From Ottowia sp. SB7-C50 (lineage in GTDB: Bacteria; Pseudomonadota; Gammaproteobacteria; Burkholderiales; Burkholderiaceae_C): 64,000 nucleotides of DNA. The stretch lies in assembly GCF_033110285.1 (NCBI RefSeq), contig NZ_CP136995.1, positions 2,232,001-2,296,000 on the forward strand, in the 5' to 3' direction. Shown in pieces: positions 8,490 to 17,656 of the stretch (position 1 is its first letter; every line of letters begins with the position of its first letter). The position numbers and the translations under genes were made by a program. Below the pieces are notes generated by a model. The model was not told where the DNA came from. It saw only the letters and a program-made list of their open reading frames with translations, and ran no database searches.

Positions 8490-9470
8490 ATGCGTCGTTT
8501 CACCCACCTTGTCCGCCCGCTGGCCATCGCCGCCGCCAGCGCTTTTGTCGCCGTCGGAGCGCAGGCACAGGAGGCCTGGCCATCGAAGCCGATCCGCTTC
8601 GTCGTGCCCTACCTGGCCGGCGGCACCACTGACCTGGTGGCGCGCACCACGGGCGACTACGTCAGCAAGAAGCTGGGCCAGCCCGTGGTGGTCGAAAACC
8701 GCCCCGGCGCGGGCGGCAACATCGGCATGGAGGCGGTGGCCAAGGCCGCGCCGGACGGCTACACCATTGGCTTTGGCGCCATTTCGACCAACGCGCTCAA
8801 CCCGCACATCTACAAGAAGATGGCGTTCGACCCGCGCAAGGATTTCACCGGCGTCAGCCTGCTCGGCTATTCCACCATCGTGCTGGAAGTGGCGCCCAGC
8901 GTGCCGGCGCGCAACGTGGCCGAGTTCATCGCCTATGCCAAGACCAAGCCCGGCCTGACCTACGGCACGGCGGGCGCTGGCACGTCAATGCACCTAGCGG
9001 GCGCCATGTTCGGGCAGATGACCGGCACCGAGCTGACCCACGTGCCCTACAAGGGCAGCGCGCCAGGCATCAACGACCTGCTGGGCGGCCACCTGCCGGT
9101 GATGTTCGACAACCTGCCGGCCAGCCTGCCGCACATCCAGGCGGGCAAGCTGCGCGCGCTGGCGGTGGCGGGCAAGGCGCGCTCGCCCTCGCTGCCCGAC
9201 GTGCCCACGCTGGCCGAGGCGGGTCTGAAAGGCTATGGCGTCGACCCGTGGTTCGGCGTGTTCGGCCCGGCGGGCATGAACCCGAAAGTGACCGAGCGCC
9301 TGTCCGAAGCCTTCCGCGAAGCGCTGGCCGACCCGGCTGTCAAGGACAAGCTGGTGAAGTCTGGCTTCACGCCCGAAGGATCGACCGGCGCCGCGCTGGA
9401 CCAGCTGGCGCACAGCGAATACGAGCGGCTGGGCAAGGTCGCGCGCGCAGCGGCGATGGCGGTGGATTGA
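8490..9470 (+). CDS. Bug-family (TctC) tripartite tricarboxylate transporter substrate-binding protein
   Basis: This is a 326-residue periplasmic binding protein. The signal peptide MRRFTHLVRPLAIAAASAFV ends near AQA. The mature start WPSKPIRFVVPYLAGGTTDLVART is the standard Bug/TctC opening, followed by VVENRPGAGGNIGMEAVAKA and HVPYKGSAPGINDLLGGHL. AGGAG sits 6 nt before the ATG, and an extra hairpin (8443-8461) lies just upstream. Bug proteins bind carboxylates or aromatic acids for TctAB or act as orphan receptors. No tctAB genes are adjacent, so the ligand is unknown. Confidence 0.93.
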   Translation: MRRFTHLVRPLAIAAASAFVAVGAQAQEAWPSKPIRFVVPYLAGGTTDLVARTTGDYVSKKLGQPVVVENRPGAGGNIGMEAVAKAAPDGYTIGFGAISTNALNPHIYKKMAFDPRKDFTGVSLLGYSTIVLEVAPSVPARNVAEFIAYAKTKPGLTYGTAGAGTSMHLAGAMFGQMTGTELTHVPYKGSAPGINDLLGGHLPVMFDNLPASLPHIQAGKLRALAVAGKARSPSLPDVPTLAEAGLKGYGVDPWFGVFGPAGMNPKVTERLSEAFREALADPAVKDKLVKSGFTPEGSTGAALDQLAHSEYERLGKVARAAAMAVD

Positions 9471-9551
9471 CGGGCCGCGCTGGCCGGTCGCTTTTAATTC
9501 GATAGCACGCCGCCGCGCCAATACAGCGCAGGCGGCCTATTTCGCCGCGCG

Positions 9552-10676
9552 TCAGTTGCGCCAGGCGATGCCAATGGTGGCCGACACGCCGTTGGCGCGC
9601 AGCGTCAGCGGGCTGCGCCGCGCGTCGCCATGCAGCTGCGAATAGTGCAGGCCGCCAAACAGCACCCATGAACGCGACAGCGCGTGCGCCACGTCAACGC
9701 CGATGTCGGTCTGGTACAGGCCCGCGCCCGGCCGGAAGGCCGGGTAGCCCGAGGCCACGGTGGCCGATACCGGCACGCCGTACTGGCTGCGCATGAACTG
9801 GCTGTTGCCCCAGGACGCGCCCATGCCGAAGTCCACGCGCGTGGCGTCGCTGACCGGCCAGCGGTAGCCCAGCCAGGCGTCCACTTCCATGCCGCGGCCC
9901 TTGCCCAGAATGTCTTGCGAGGCGGCCAGCACGGCCGTCCAGCGGTCGCTGACGTAGTAGCGCGCGCGCACGCGGGCGCGCAGGGTGGCGGGCACGTCGG
10001 GCACACCGCGCAGGCGGTCCGTCTCAGCCACGTCGCGGCCGCGGTCGATATTGAGCGACAGGCTCAGGTTGAAGCGGTCGGTTTCCTGCAGCACGGCCTG
10101 CGCGCCGCTGCCGCGGTCGCGCCGGCCCTGCCCCATCAGCCCATAACCGCCGCCCACGCTGAAGCGCCAGCGGCCCCACTGCAGGGCCGCCACGGGCTTG
10201 AGCGCGAAGTGGTACTGCGCGCCGCCAAAAAAATCCGGACTGGTGTTGGCCGCGACGCCGATCAGCCATTGCACGCGGTCGTCACGCTCGCCCTCGCGCG
10301 GATACGGTTGCGGCAGGGTTTCGTAAGCCCAAGGCAGCGGTCGCCGCCGCTCGCCGGGGGCAATCTCGCCAGCGGCGGGTTGGGGGCCGGCGGGTTCGGC
10401 TTCTGTGGCAGCGTCGGGTGCCCGCGCCGCATCGCTGGCCGGCTGGGCCTGGGCCAGCAGATAGGGCGCATCAGCGCCGGCGGACCCGTCAACGACGCGG
10501 TCGTCGGACTGCGCGGAAGGCGCCTGGATGGCAGACGACGCCACCGCCCAATGGTCCTCCACGCGGCCTTGCCCTGTTGGGGTGCTGGTCGCGAACGCTG
10601 CCGATGCCCCTCCCAAGCCAATGACCACCACGGAGAGCGACCGCATGCGGCGGGACGACAGGCACAGCAGCGACAT
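9552..10676 (-). CDS. MipA/OmpV-like outer membrane protein
   Basis: The protein has 374 residues from the ATG at 10676 (10646 is an alternative). The leader SLSVVVIGLGGASAAFA is followed by about 90 disordered Ala/Pro/Asp-rich residues. The barrel region has alternating aromatic strands: VQWLIGVAANTSPDFFGG, ARYYVSDRWTAVLAAS and WVLFGGLHYSQLHGDAR, ending with an aromatic residue before the C-terminus (IGIAWRN). This matches the MipA/OmpV family, whose members scaffold peptidoglycan enzymes or act as adhesins or porins. The long linker after the signal is unusual. The gene stands alone and is convergent with the Bug gene. Confidence 0.82.
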   Translation of the reverse strand: MSLLCLSSRRMRSLSVVVIGLGGASAAFATSTPTGQGRVEDHWAVASSAIQAPSAQSDDRVVDGSAGADAPYLLAQAQPASDAARAPDAATEAEPAGPQPAAGEIAPGERRRPLPWAYETLPQPYPREGERDDRVQWLIGVAANTSPDFFGGAQYHFALKPVAALQWGRWRFSVGGGYGLMGQGRRDRGSGAQAVLQETDRFNLSLSLNIDRGRDVAETDRLRGVPDVPATLRARVRARYYVSDRWTAVLAASQDILGKGRGMEVDAWLGYRWPVSDATRVDFGMGASWGNSQFMRSQYGVPVSATVASGYPAFRPGAGLYQTDIGVDVAHALSRSWVLFGGLHYSQLHGDARRSPLTLRANGVSATIGIAWRN

Positions 10677-10825
10677 GATCAGAATGGTTTTTATAAAGCA
10701 CAAATGGGTGGTCTGGTCGCCACCACGGGGCCAGACACGCTGCCCAGTATCCTCCAGTTGCGCTGCGCCCTGCGCGCGGTCGGCTGGGGCCGGCCGCTGG
10801 CGCACGACGCATGCGCTGGCGCGCG

Positions 10826-11398
10826 TCAGCGGCCGTCGCCGTCGGCGTCGCCCGGCAGCGCTTCTTCCACGCGGTGCCACGCGGCGCGGGTGGCTTCGCG
10901 GGCCTGGTCCCAGGTCAGGCGCGACTTGCCCTTCAGCTTGTCCCAGTCGGTGCGCAGTTCGGCCTCGGCACGGTCCCAAGCGCGGTCGGCGTAGCGCTGG
11001 CGGCCCTGGTAGCCCAGTTGATAGGCCGGGGCGTAGTCGTCGTCGTAGGTGTAGCCTTCGACGTAGCCGGGCTGGCCCACGTAGTTGGTGCGCCAGTAGT
11101 CGTAGTTGGGGTCACCCGCGCTGACGGCCGCATAGCCGCCCAGCGCGCCGGCAATGGCGCCGGCGGTGCCGCCCACCAGCACGCCCACCGGGCCGCCAAT
11201 GGCCGCGCCCAGGGCCGCGCCGGCTGCGGCACCCGCCATCATGCCGCCGCCCATGGCGACGGAGTTGGCTTCGGTCGCGCGCTCTTCGGGCGTCAACGGC
11301 TCCTGCGCCTTCAGGCGTGGGTCTTGCGACGGGACGCCGGCGGGCGCGGCGGTGATGGGCTCCTCAGGCGGTTGGGTGTGCTTGTCGGTGGTGTTCAT
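10826..11398 (-). CDS. Glycine-zipper protein with conserved acidic/aromatic tail (paralogue 1)
   Basis: This 190-residue protein starts at the ATG at 11398 behind AAGGAGCC. After a hydrophilic N-terminus a glycine zipper covers about residues 50-90 (GGGMMAGAAAGAALGAAIGG). A soluble tail then carries YTYDDDYAPAYQLGYQG and the DW..LKGKSRLTWDQAREATRAAW block. The same order occurs in the gene at 12543-13019, so the two are paralogues flanking the EamA gene. Glycine zippers insert into membranes. A role in envelope stress is plausible, but no function is known. Confidence 0.75.
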   Translation of the reverse strand: MNTTDKHTQPPEEPITAAPAGVPSQDPRLKAQEPLTPEERATEANSVAMGGGMMAGAAAGAALGAAIGGPVGVLVGGTAGAIAGALGGYAAVSAGDPNYDYWRTNYVGQPGYVEGYTYDDDYAPAYQLGYQGRQRYADRAWDRAEAELRTDWDKLKGKSRLTWDQAREATRAAWHRVEEALPGDADGDGR

Positions 11399-11594
11399 GT
11401 GTTGGCTCCTTGAAGGTCTTGCCCGGAATCGGGTGCGTGCCTTGACTGTGCCGCTGACGCGCGGCGGCGGCTGTCGCCGAAAACCGGCACGTCGTGTCGG
11501 CCAGTCTCGACAGCCGTGAAGGACAAAACCCGGCCGGTGGCGGGAATGTCCGATGCGCTTCGTGGCCCACAATGCAGCCTGCCCGCCTCAACCC

Positions 11595-12527
11595 ATGACC
11601 ACGTCGTCCCCTGCCCCCGCCCTGCCGCTGCGCCACCTGCTGCTGGGACTGGCCGTGGTGGCGGTGTGGGGCACCAACTTTCCCATCATCAAGATCGCGC
11701 TGGCCGATTTGCCGCCGCTGGCGCTGGCCACGCTGCGCTTTGCGCTGGCGGCGTTTCCGGCGCTGCTGTTCATCCGCCGGCCGGCCACGGGCTGGCGCAA
11801 CCTGGCCGCCTACGGGCTGCTGATCGGCCTGGCGCAGTTCGGGCTGCTGTTCATCGCCATGACGCGCTTCATCTCGCCCGGGCTGGCCTCGCTGGTGGTG
11901 CAGGTGCAGGTGTTCTTCACCATTGGCCTGGCCATGCTGCTGGCCGGCGAACGGGTACGGCCATTTCAGGTGCTGGCCATGCTGCTGTCGTTGACCGGCA
12001 TCGTGCTGATCGGCTGGCATGCGGTGACCGAAGGCGCGGCCGTCACGCCGCTGGGCCTGGCGCTGATACTGCTGGCGGCGCTGGCCTGGGCGTGCGGCAA
12101 CATCGTCAGCCGCGCCGCTGGTCGTGTGGATGCGCTGGGCTACATGGTGTGGAGCAGCGTGTTCGCCGTGCCGCCGCTGGTGGCGCTGTCATGGGCCATC
12201 GAAGGCTGGCCGGCCATCCGCGCGGGGCTGGCGGCTGCGGGCTGGGGCACGTGGGCCGCGGTGCTGTGGCAGTCGGTCGGCAACACGCTGTTTGGCTACG
12301 GCGCGTGGGCATGGCTGCTGGCGCGGCACCCGGCCGCCAGCGTCACACCGCTGGCGCTGCTGGTGCCGGTGTTCGGCATGGGCGCGTCGGCGCTGTGGCT
12401 GCGCGAGCCATTGCCGGGCTGGAAGGTGGGCGCCGCGCTGCTGGTGCTGGGCGGCCTGGCGCTCAACCTGCTGTGGCCACGCATGCGCGGCGCGCTTGCT
12501 CGCAGAAGCCGGTCAACGCCGGCGTGA
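11595..12527 (+). CDS. EamA/DMT-family transporter
   Basis: The 310-residue protein has ten hydrophobic segments arranged as two EamA repeats. The first opens with VVAVWGTNFPIIKIALADLPP and RFALAAFPALLF, and the second with LILLAALAWACGNIVSRAAG. FGYGAWAWLLARHPAASVTPLALLVPVFG and LREPL are characteristic of the EamA/YdeD branch of the drug/metabolite transporter superfamily, which exports cysteine pathway metabolites or other small amino compounds. The ATG at 11595 is chosen because the upstream 14 codons look untranslated. It is divergent from the glycine-zipper gene at 11398. Confidence 0.9.
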   Translation: MTTSSPAPALPLRHLLLGLAVVAVWGTNFPIIKIALADLPPLALATLRFALAAFPALLFIRRPATGWRNLAAYGLLIGLAQFGLLFIAMTRFISPGLASLVVQVQVFFTIGLAMLLAGERVRPFQVLAMLLSLTGIVLIGWHAVTEGAAVTPLGLALILLAALAWACGNIVSRAAGRVDALGYMVWSSVFAVPPLVALSWAIEGWPAIRAGLAAAGWGTWAAVLWQSVGNTLFGYGAWAWLLARHPAASVTPLALLVPVFGMGASALWLREPLPGWKVGAALLVLGGLALNLLWPRMRGALARRSRSTPA

Positions 12528-12542
12528 CGGCGCAAGGGGCCG

Positions 12543-13019
12543 TCAGACCGCACCCACGTCGCGCCGGGCACGTTGCCACGCGGCACGCGCGGCGGGGCTG
12601 GCTTCGGGCCAGTTCAGGCGCGATTCACCGCGGTAGATTTCCCAGTCGCGGGCCAGTTCGGGCTCGATCTCGTCGTAGTCGCGCTCGCGGTATTTATCGG
12701 CCACCAGGCTGCCGATGCCCAGCCCGTAGGCGGGCGCGTAATCGTCGTAGGTGTGGCCGGCACGGTAGTACGGCTCGCGCTCGTAGTGGGAGCGCCAGTG
12801 GTCGTCGTGGACGGTGGTGTCCACGGCGCCGCCCACTTCCTTGCCCGTGAAGCCGCCGACGATGGCACCCACCACGGCGCCCAGGCCCGTGCCCAAGGGG
12901 CCGGCGACGGACCCAATGGCCGCACCGGCGGCCGCACCTGCCACCGCGCCCACGCCCGTGCCCACTGCCGGGGTGTCGGGCGCGGCCACGTCATCGGGGT
13001 GTCGAGGGGTATCGGTCAT
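12543..13019 (-). CDS. Glycine-zipper protein (paralogue 2)
   Basis: This is a 158-residue protein with AGGAG before the ATG at 13019. A glycine zipper (about residues 20-62, GTGVGAVAGAAAGAAIGSVA) precedes a tail with HTYDDYAPAYGLGIG and DWEIYRGESRLNWPEASPAARAAW. The tail matches the protein at 10826-11398 in order and spacing. It is shorter because it lacks the long N-terminal part. The duplicated pair bracketing a transporter gene suggests local duplication followed by insertion or rearrangement. Confidence 0.75.
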   Translation of the reverse strand: MTDTPRHPDDVAAPDTPAVGTGVGAVAGAAAGAAIGSVAGPLGTGLGAVVGAIVGGFTGKEVGGAVDTTVHDDHWRSHYEREPYYRAGHTYDDYAPAYGLGIGSLVADKYRERDYDEIEPELARDWEIYRGESRLNWPEASPAARAAWQRARRDVGAV

Positions 13020-13077
13020 GACATGCTCCTGAAAGTCGGTGAGGGAAATGCGCTGGCGCCATTCACGCCCGGCGCGC

Positions 13078-13518
13078 TTACAGCCTGCCCGCCGCAGCGG
13101 CTTCGGCGCCGATTGTGGGTGTCACCAGCTCGTCGATGACCAGTTGCCGGTAGTGATAGGCCAGCACCGCACCGCCTTCCTGCAGCACGGCGGTGACGGC
13201 GTCGGCATCGGCGCCACCCAGGTCGACCAGCAGGCCGCTGCGCCCTTTGCGCGCCAGCTCGACAAAGCGCAGCATGAACTGGTCTTCGCGCCCGACCGAG
13301 GGCATGGCGCCCACGTCGGCGGCGCGCTTGGCAAAAGCGGCTTCAATGGCCGGCGCCGCTGCCAGCTGCACGCCGCCGACGTCGGGCACCGCCTGCATGC
13401 GGCTGGCCGCGGCACGCGCGGCGGCCTCGTCGGCAAACATGGCGAAGACGTGGCCCGTGGGGTAATAGGCGCCGGTCAGGGTGGTGAAGTGGCCGGGCTC
13501 GGGGGTAAAGAGGTTCAT
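13078..13518 (-). CDS. Conserved hypothetical protein
   Basis: The protein has 146 residues from the ATG at 13518. The GGAAGGA ribosome site is too close to the upstream in-frame ATG at 13527 but well spaced for 13518. The sequence is a soluble alpha/beta pattern: HVFAMFADEAAARAAASRMQ resembles the first strand-helix of YflT-like general stress proteins, with later LARKGRSGLLVDLGGADADAVTAVLQEGGAVLAYHYRQL. There are no catalytic motifs. Its position beside stress-type glycine-zipper genes is suggestive only. Confidence 0.65.
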   Translation of the reverse strand: MNLFTPEPGHFTTLTGAYYPTGHVFAMFADEAAARAAASRMQAVPDVGGVQLAAAPAIEAAFAKRAADVGAMPSVGREDQFMLRFVELARKGRSGLLVDLGGADADAVTAVLQEGGAVLAYHYRQLVIDELVTPTIGAEAAAAGRL

Positions 13519-13653
13519 GTGCGTCATTCCTTCCAGTGCGTGCGCTGCAACAGCGCTGTGCTGCCCATTGTTCGGGCCAGGCGCACCCACGCCTGTAGGA
13601 AAGCAACGCGCATCGCCCGGGGACGAAGGCGCAGGCGACTCGCGGAGAGCCGC

Positions 13654-14664
13654 TCAGGCTGGCAGCACTTCGGTCGACGCCTCGCGCGCGCGGCGCGCCA
13701 CATCGGCGGCAGGCAGCACCTTCAGCTTGTGGTCGCTCCACACCTGACGCCACAGGCGTGCGCCCCGCAGGGTATGGCGCAGGCCCAGCATGTGCCGCGC
13801 GATGGCCGACCAGGGCGTGCCGTCTTCGACCGCCTCGCGCTGCATGTAGCGCACCATCTCGTCTTCGACCGCTTCGCGCGTGATGGGGTTGGGCGCGCCG
13901 CCCAGAAAGCGCGCGTCCCACTGGGTCATCATCCACGGGTGGTGGTAGGCCTCGCGGCCCAGCATCACGCCGTCGACATGCTGCAGGTGCGTGGCGATCT
14001 GCTCGTCGGTGGTGACGCCGCCGTTGAGCACGATGGTCAGGTGCGGAAAGTCGCGCTTGAGCTGGTACACCAGTTCATAGCGCAGCGGCGGGATCTCGCG
14101 GTTTTCCTTCGGGCTCAGTCCCTGCAGCCAGGCGTTGCGCGCGTGCACGATGAACACGCCGCAACCGGCCTCGGCCACCGTACCGACGAAGTCGCGCACG
14201 AAGTCATAGCTTTCTTCGCGGTCGATGCCGATGCGGTGTTTCACGGTGACGGGCACATCGACCGCGTCGACCATGGCTTTCACGCCGTCGGCCACCAGGC
14301 GCGGCTCGGCCATCAGGCAGGCGCCGAACGCGCCGCGCTGCACGCGCTCGCTGGGGCAGCCGCAGTTGAGGTTGATCTCGTCGTAGCCCCAGCGCACGCC
14401 GATGCGCGCGCTCTGCGCCAGGTCGGCCGGGTCGCTGCCGCCCAGTTGCAGTGCCACGGGGTGCTCGACCGCGTCAAAGCGCAGGTGCCGCCGCTCGGCG
14501 CCGTGCAGCAGCGCACCGGTGTTGACCATTTCGGTGTACAGGCGCGTGTGCTTCGTCAGCAGGCGATGGAAAAAACGGCAGTGCTTGTCGGACCAGTCCA
14601 ACATGGGCGCCACGGACAGGCGCCAGGGGCTCATGGGTGGAGGGGTCATCGGCTTATCGGTCAT
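13654..14664 (-). CDS. dusA: tRNA-dihydrouridine synthase DusA
   Basis: The 336-residue FMN- and NADPH-dependent enzyme reduces uridines 20/20a in the D-loop of tRNA. APMLDWSDKHCRFFHRLLT, TEMVNTGALLHG and INLNCGCPSERVQRGAFGACLM (the cysteine that protonates uracil) are DusA-specific. The FMN phosphate region reads LNGGVTTDEQ and GVMLGREAYHHPW. The start at 14664 (MTDKPMTPPPM) is preferred; later ATGs at 14649 and 14634 are possible. A second dihydrouridine synthase of the DusC type lies at 52404-53546. Confidence 0.95.
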   Translation of the reverse strand: MTDKPMTPPPMSPWRLSVAPMLDWSDKHCRFFHRLLTKHTRLYTEMVNTGALLHGAERRHLRFDAVEHPVALQLGGSDPADLAQSARIGVRWGYDEINLNCGCPSERVQRGAFGACLMAEPRLVADGVKAMVDAVDVPVTVKHRIGIDREESYDFVRDFVGTVAEAGCGVFIVHARNAWLQGLSPKENREIPPLRYELVYQLKRDFPHLTIVLNGGVTTDEQIATHLQHVDGVMLGREAYHHPWMMTQWDARFLGGAPNPITREAVEDEMVRYMQREAVEDGTPWSAIARHMLGLRHTLRGARLWRQVWSDHKLKVLPAADVARRAREASTEVLPA

Positions 14665-14888
14665 CACGCAAGAAGGCAACGCAGCGGCAGACGGAATCGC
14701 GCCGCCGTGCAGGGCTGAATTGTCTCCGGTATGGCGCGCGCCCCGCAGGCCATGACCTTGGCCACCCAGGGGCACCGCCGCATCGGCGCGCAAAAGGGCT
14801 ATGGTCCAAGGGTCGGCCATGCGAGCCGAAAGCGCCAGCCGCGCCCTGCGCGCGGCATCCATCCACCCATGATTGCAAGGAGGGCTGC

Positions 14889-15332
14889 ATGAACCGCCAC
14901 AGCGTGACCGAAAAAATCATCACCGCCAAGGTGGCCCAGGGCATCCTGTGGGCCGATGTGGCCAGAAAGGTCGGCCGCTCGAAGGAATGGACGACCGCCG
15001 CGTGCCTGGGCCAGATGACGTGCGATGCCCAGCAGGCCGAGGTGATCGGCGAGCTGTTCGGCCTGACCGCCGAGGAACAGAAGTGGCTGCAGGTGGTGCC
15101 GTACAAGGGATCGCTGCCCACCGCGGTGCCGACCGATCCGCTGATCTACCGCTGGTACGAAATCGTCAGCGTGTACGGCAGCACCATCAAGGAGCTGATC
15201 CACGAGGAGTTTGGCGACGGCATCATGAGCGCCATCGATTTCAGCATGGACATCCAGCGCCAGCCCGATCCGCAGGGCGACCGCGTGAACGTGGTGCTGT
15301 CGGGCAAGTTCCTGCCCTACAAGTCGTACTGA
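14889..15332 (+). CDS. cynS: Cyanate hydratase (cyanase)
   Basis: The 147-residue protein is a full-length cyanase, which converts cyanate plus bicarbonate to ammonia and CO2. The N-terminal helix-turn-helix-like domain is followed by the catalytic C-terminus with R88, E91 and S114 (YRWYEIVSVYGS ... GIMSAIDF), the triad numbered 96/99/122 in E. coli. AAGGAGG lies just before the ATG. No cynT carbonic anhydrase, cynX or cynR regulator is next to it, so it is an orphan cyanase. Confidence 0.96.
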   Translation: MNRHSVTEKIITAKVAQGILWADVARKVGRSKEWTTAACLGQMTCDAQQAEVIGELFGLTAEEQKWLQVVPYKGSLPTAVPTDPLIYRWYEIVSVYGSTIKELIHEEFGDGIMSAIDFSMDIQRQPDPQGDRVNVVLSGKFLPYKSY

Positions 15333-15361
15333 CGCGGCCTCTGCCGGTGCCACGCGCGCAC

Positions 15362-15387
15362 AAAAAAACCCCGCCGAAGCGGGGTTT
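15362..15387 (-). terminator. Rho-independent terminator of the pha operon
   Basis: The stem AAACCCCGC / GCGGGGTTT (15366-15374 and 15379-15387) closes on a CGAA loop (written on the plus strand). The A-run at 15362-15368 gives a U-tract in minus-strand RNA, just past the phaB stop. It also lies convergent to cynS. Confidence 0.88.
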
Positions 15388-15409
15388 GGGGGTCAGCGCA
15401 AGGCGCCGA

Positions 15410-16147
15410 TCAGCCCATGTGCAGGCCGCCGTTGCAGGAGAAGTCGGCACCGGTGGTGAAGCCGGAATCGTCGCCCGCCAGCCAGGCGACGATGGAGCCG
15501 ATTTCGGCCGGCGTGCCCAGGCGCTTGACCGGAATGGTGGCGACGATCTTTTCCAGCACGTCGGGACGGATGGCGTTGACCATGTCGGTGCCGATGTAGC
15601 CGGGGCTGACGGTGTTGACCGTGACGCCCTTGCCTGCCAATTCTTGCGCCAGGGCCATGGTGAAGCCGTGCATGCCGGCCTTGGCGGCGGAATAGTTGGT
15701 CTGGCCGGCCTGGCCTTTTTCACCGTTGACCGAGCTGATCTGGATGATGCGGCCAAAGCCACGCTCCACCATGTCGGGCACGACCTGCTTGGTCACGTTG
15801 AACATGCTGGTCAGGTTGGTGTTGATGACGGCGTCCCAGTCTTCGCGAGACATCTTCAGGAACATGCGGTCGCGCGTGATGCCGGCGTTGTTCACCAGCA
15901 CGTCGATCGGGCCGTGGTCGGCCTTGGCCTTGGTGAAGGCGTCCACGGTGGACTGCCAGTCGCCCACGTTGCCCACGCTGGCGTAGAACGTGTAGCCAAG
16001 CGCCTTCTGCTCGCCCAGCCACTTTTCGGTGTCGCGCGTGGGGCCGGCGCCGGCGATGACCTTGAAGCCTTCCTTGTGCAGGCGCTGGCAGATGGCGGTA
16101 CCGATGCCACCCATGCCGCCGGTGACGTATGCAACTTTCTGACTCAT
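15410..16147 (-). CDS. phaB: Acetoacetyl-CoA reductase
   Basis: This 245-residue short-chain dehydrogenase makes (R)-3-hydroxybutyryl-CoA from acetoacetyl-CoA with NADPH for polyhydroxybutyrate synthesis. The Rossmann motif is TGGMGGIG and the catalytic residues lie in ISSVNGEKGQAGQTNYSAAK (Ser, Tyr, Lys). VSPGYIGTDMV and GFTTGADFSCNGGLHMG are typical of PhaB. AGGAG precedes the ATG. It is the last gene of phaC-phaA-phaB, separated from phaA by a 150-bp gap holding a repeat remnant. Confidence 0.95.
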   Translation of the reverse strand: MSQKVAYVTGGMGGIGTAICQRLHKEGFKVIAGAGPTRDTEKWLGEQKALGYTFYASVGNVGDWQSTVDAFTKAKADHGPIDVLVNNAGITRDRMFLKMSREDWDAVINTNLTSMFNVTKQVVPDMVERGFGRIIQISSVNGEKGQAGQTNYSAAKAGMHGFTMALAQELAGKGVTVNTVSPGYIGTDMVNAIRPDVLEKIVATIPVKRLGTPAEIGSIVAWLAGDDSGFTTGADFSCNGGLHMG

Positions 16148-16170
16148 ATCACTATCTCCTCTCGTTCACT

Positions 16171-16216
16171 ATGAAATGAATAGCTATCAACGCCTGTTCA
16201 ACAGCGCCAGTCAGCT
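16171..16216. repeat. Degenerate dispersed repeat between phaA and phaB
   Basis: AATAGCTATCAACGCC is followed by TGTTCAACAGCGCCAGTCAGC. It has the family's AATAGCT start with a decayed hairpin; the arrangement resembles the copy at 49143-49193. Confidence 0.5.
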
Positions 16217-16297
16217 AATCTACTTGAAAATCCGGGGTTTCTGGGGCGCCGTGGGGCAAGGGTTTGTGCGAATGCCGGGGCGCCGCCAGGGCAGGCG

Positions 16298-17479
<1,182 letters not shown>

Positions 17480-17523
17480 GGAAACTGCTCTCCTTAATCG
17501 ATCACGGCTGGCGTGTTGATCAT

Positions 17524-17562
17524 CAAAACAATAGCTGGTGGCGCTTTCCAGCAAACGATTTC
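17524..17562. repeat. Degenerate dispersed repeat between phaC and phaA
   Basis: AAAACAATAGCTGGTGGCGC is followed by TTTCCAGCAAACG. A second fragment (GCTATTCATTTAATAGCATC) follows at 17602-17622. The 177-bp gap holds nothing else recognisable. Confidence 0.5.
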
Positions 17563-17656
17563 AGGCGATTTGGTCGTGAAACCATTGCAGAAAAAGCGCG
17601 ATCCGCTATTCATTTAATAGCATCAGGCGGTCACACCCAACGCCCAGCCCAGAAAA

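Noticed and set aside
13039..14718. 559-codon plus-strand open frame opposite dusA
   Set aside because: It is antisense to clear coding sequence, His/Val/Ala-rich without any motif; a typical GC-rich shadow frame.
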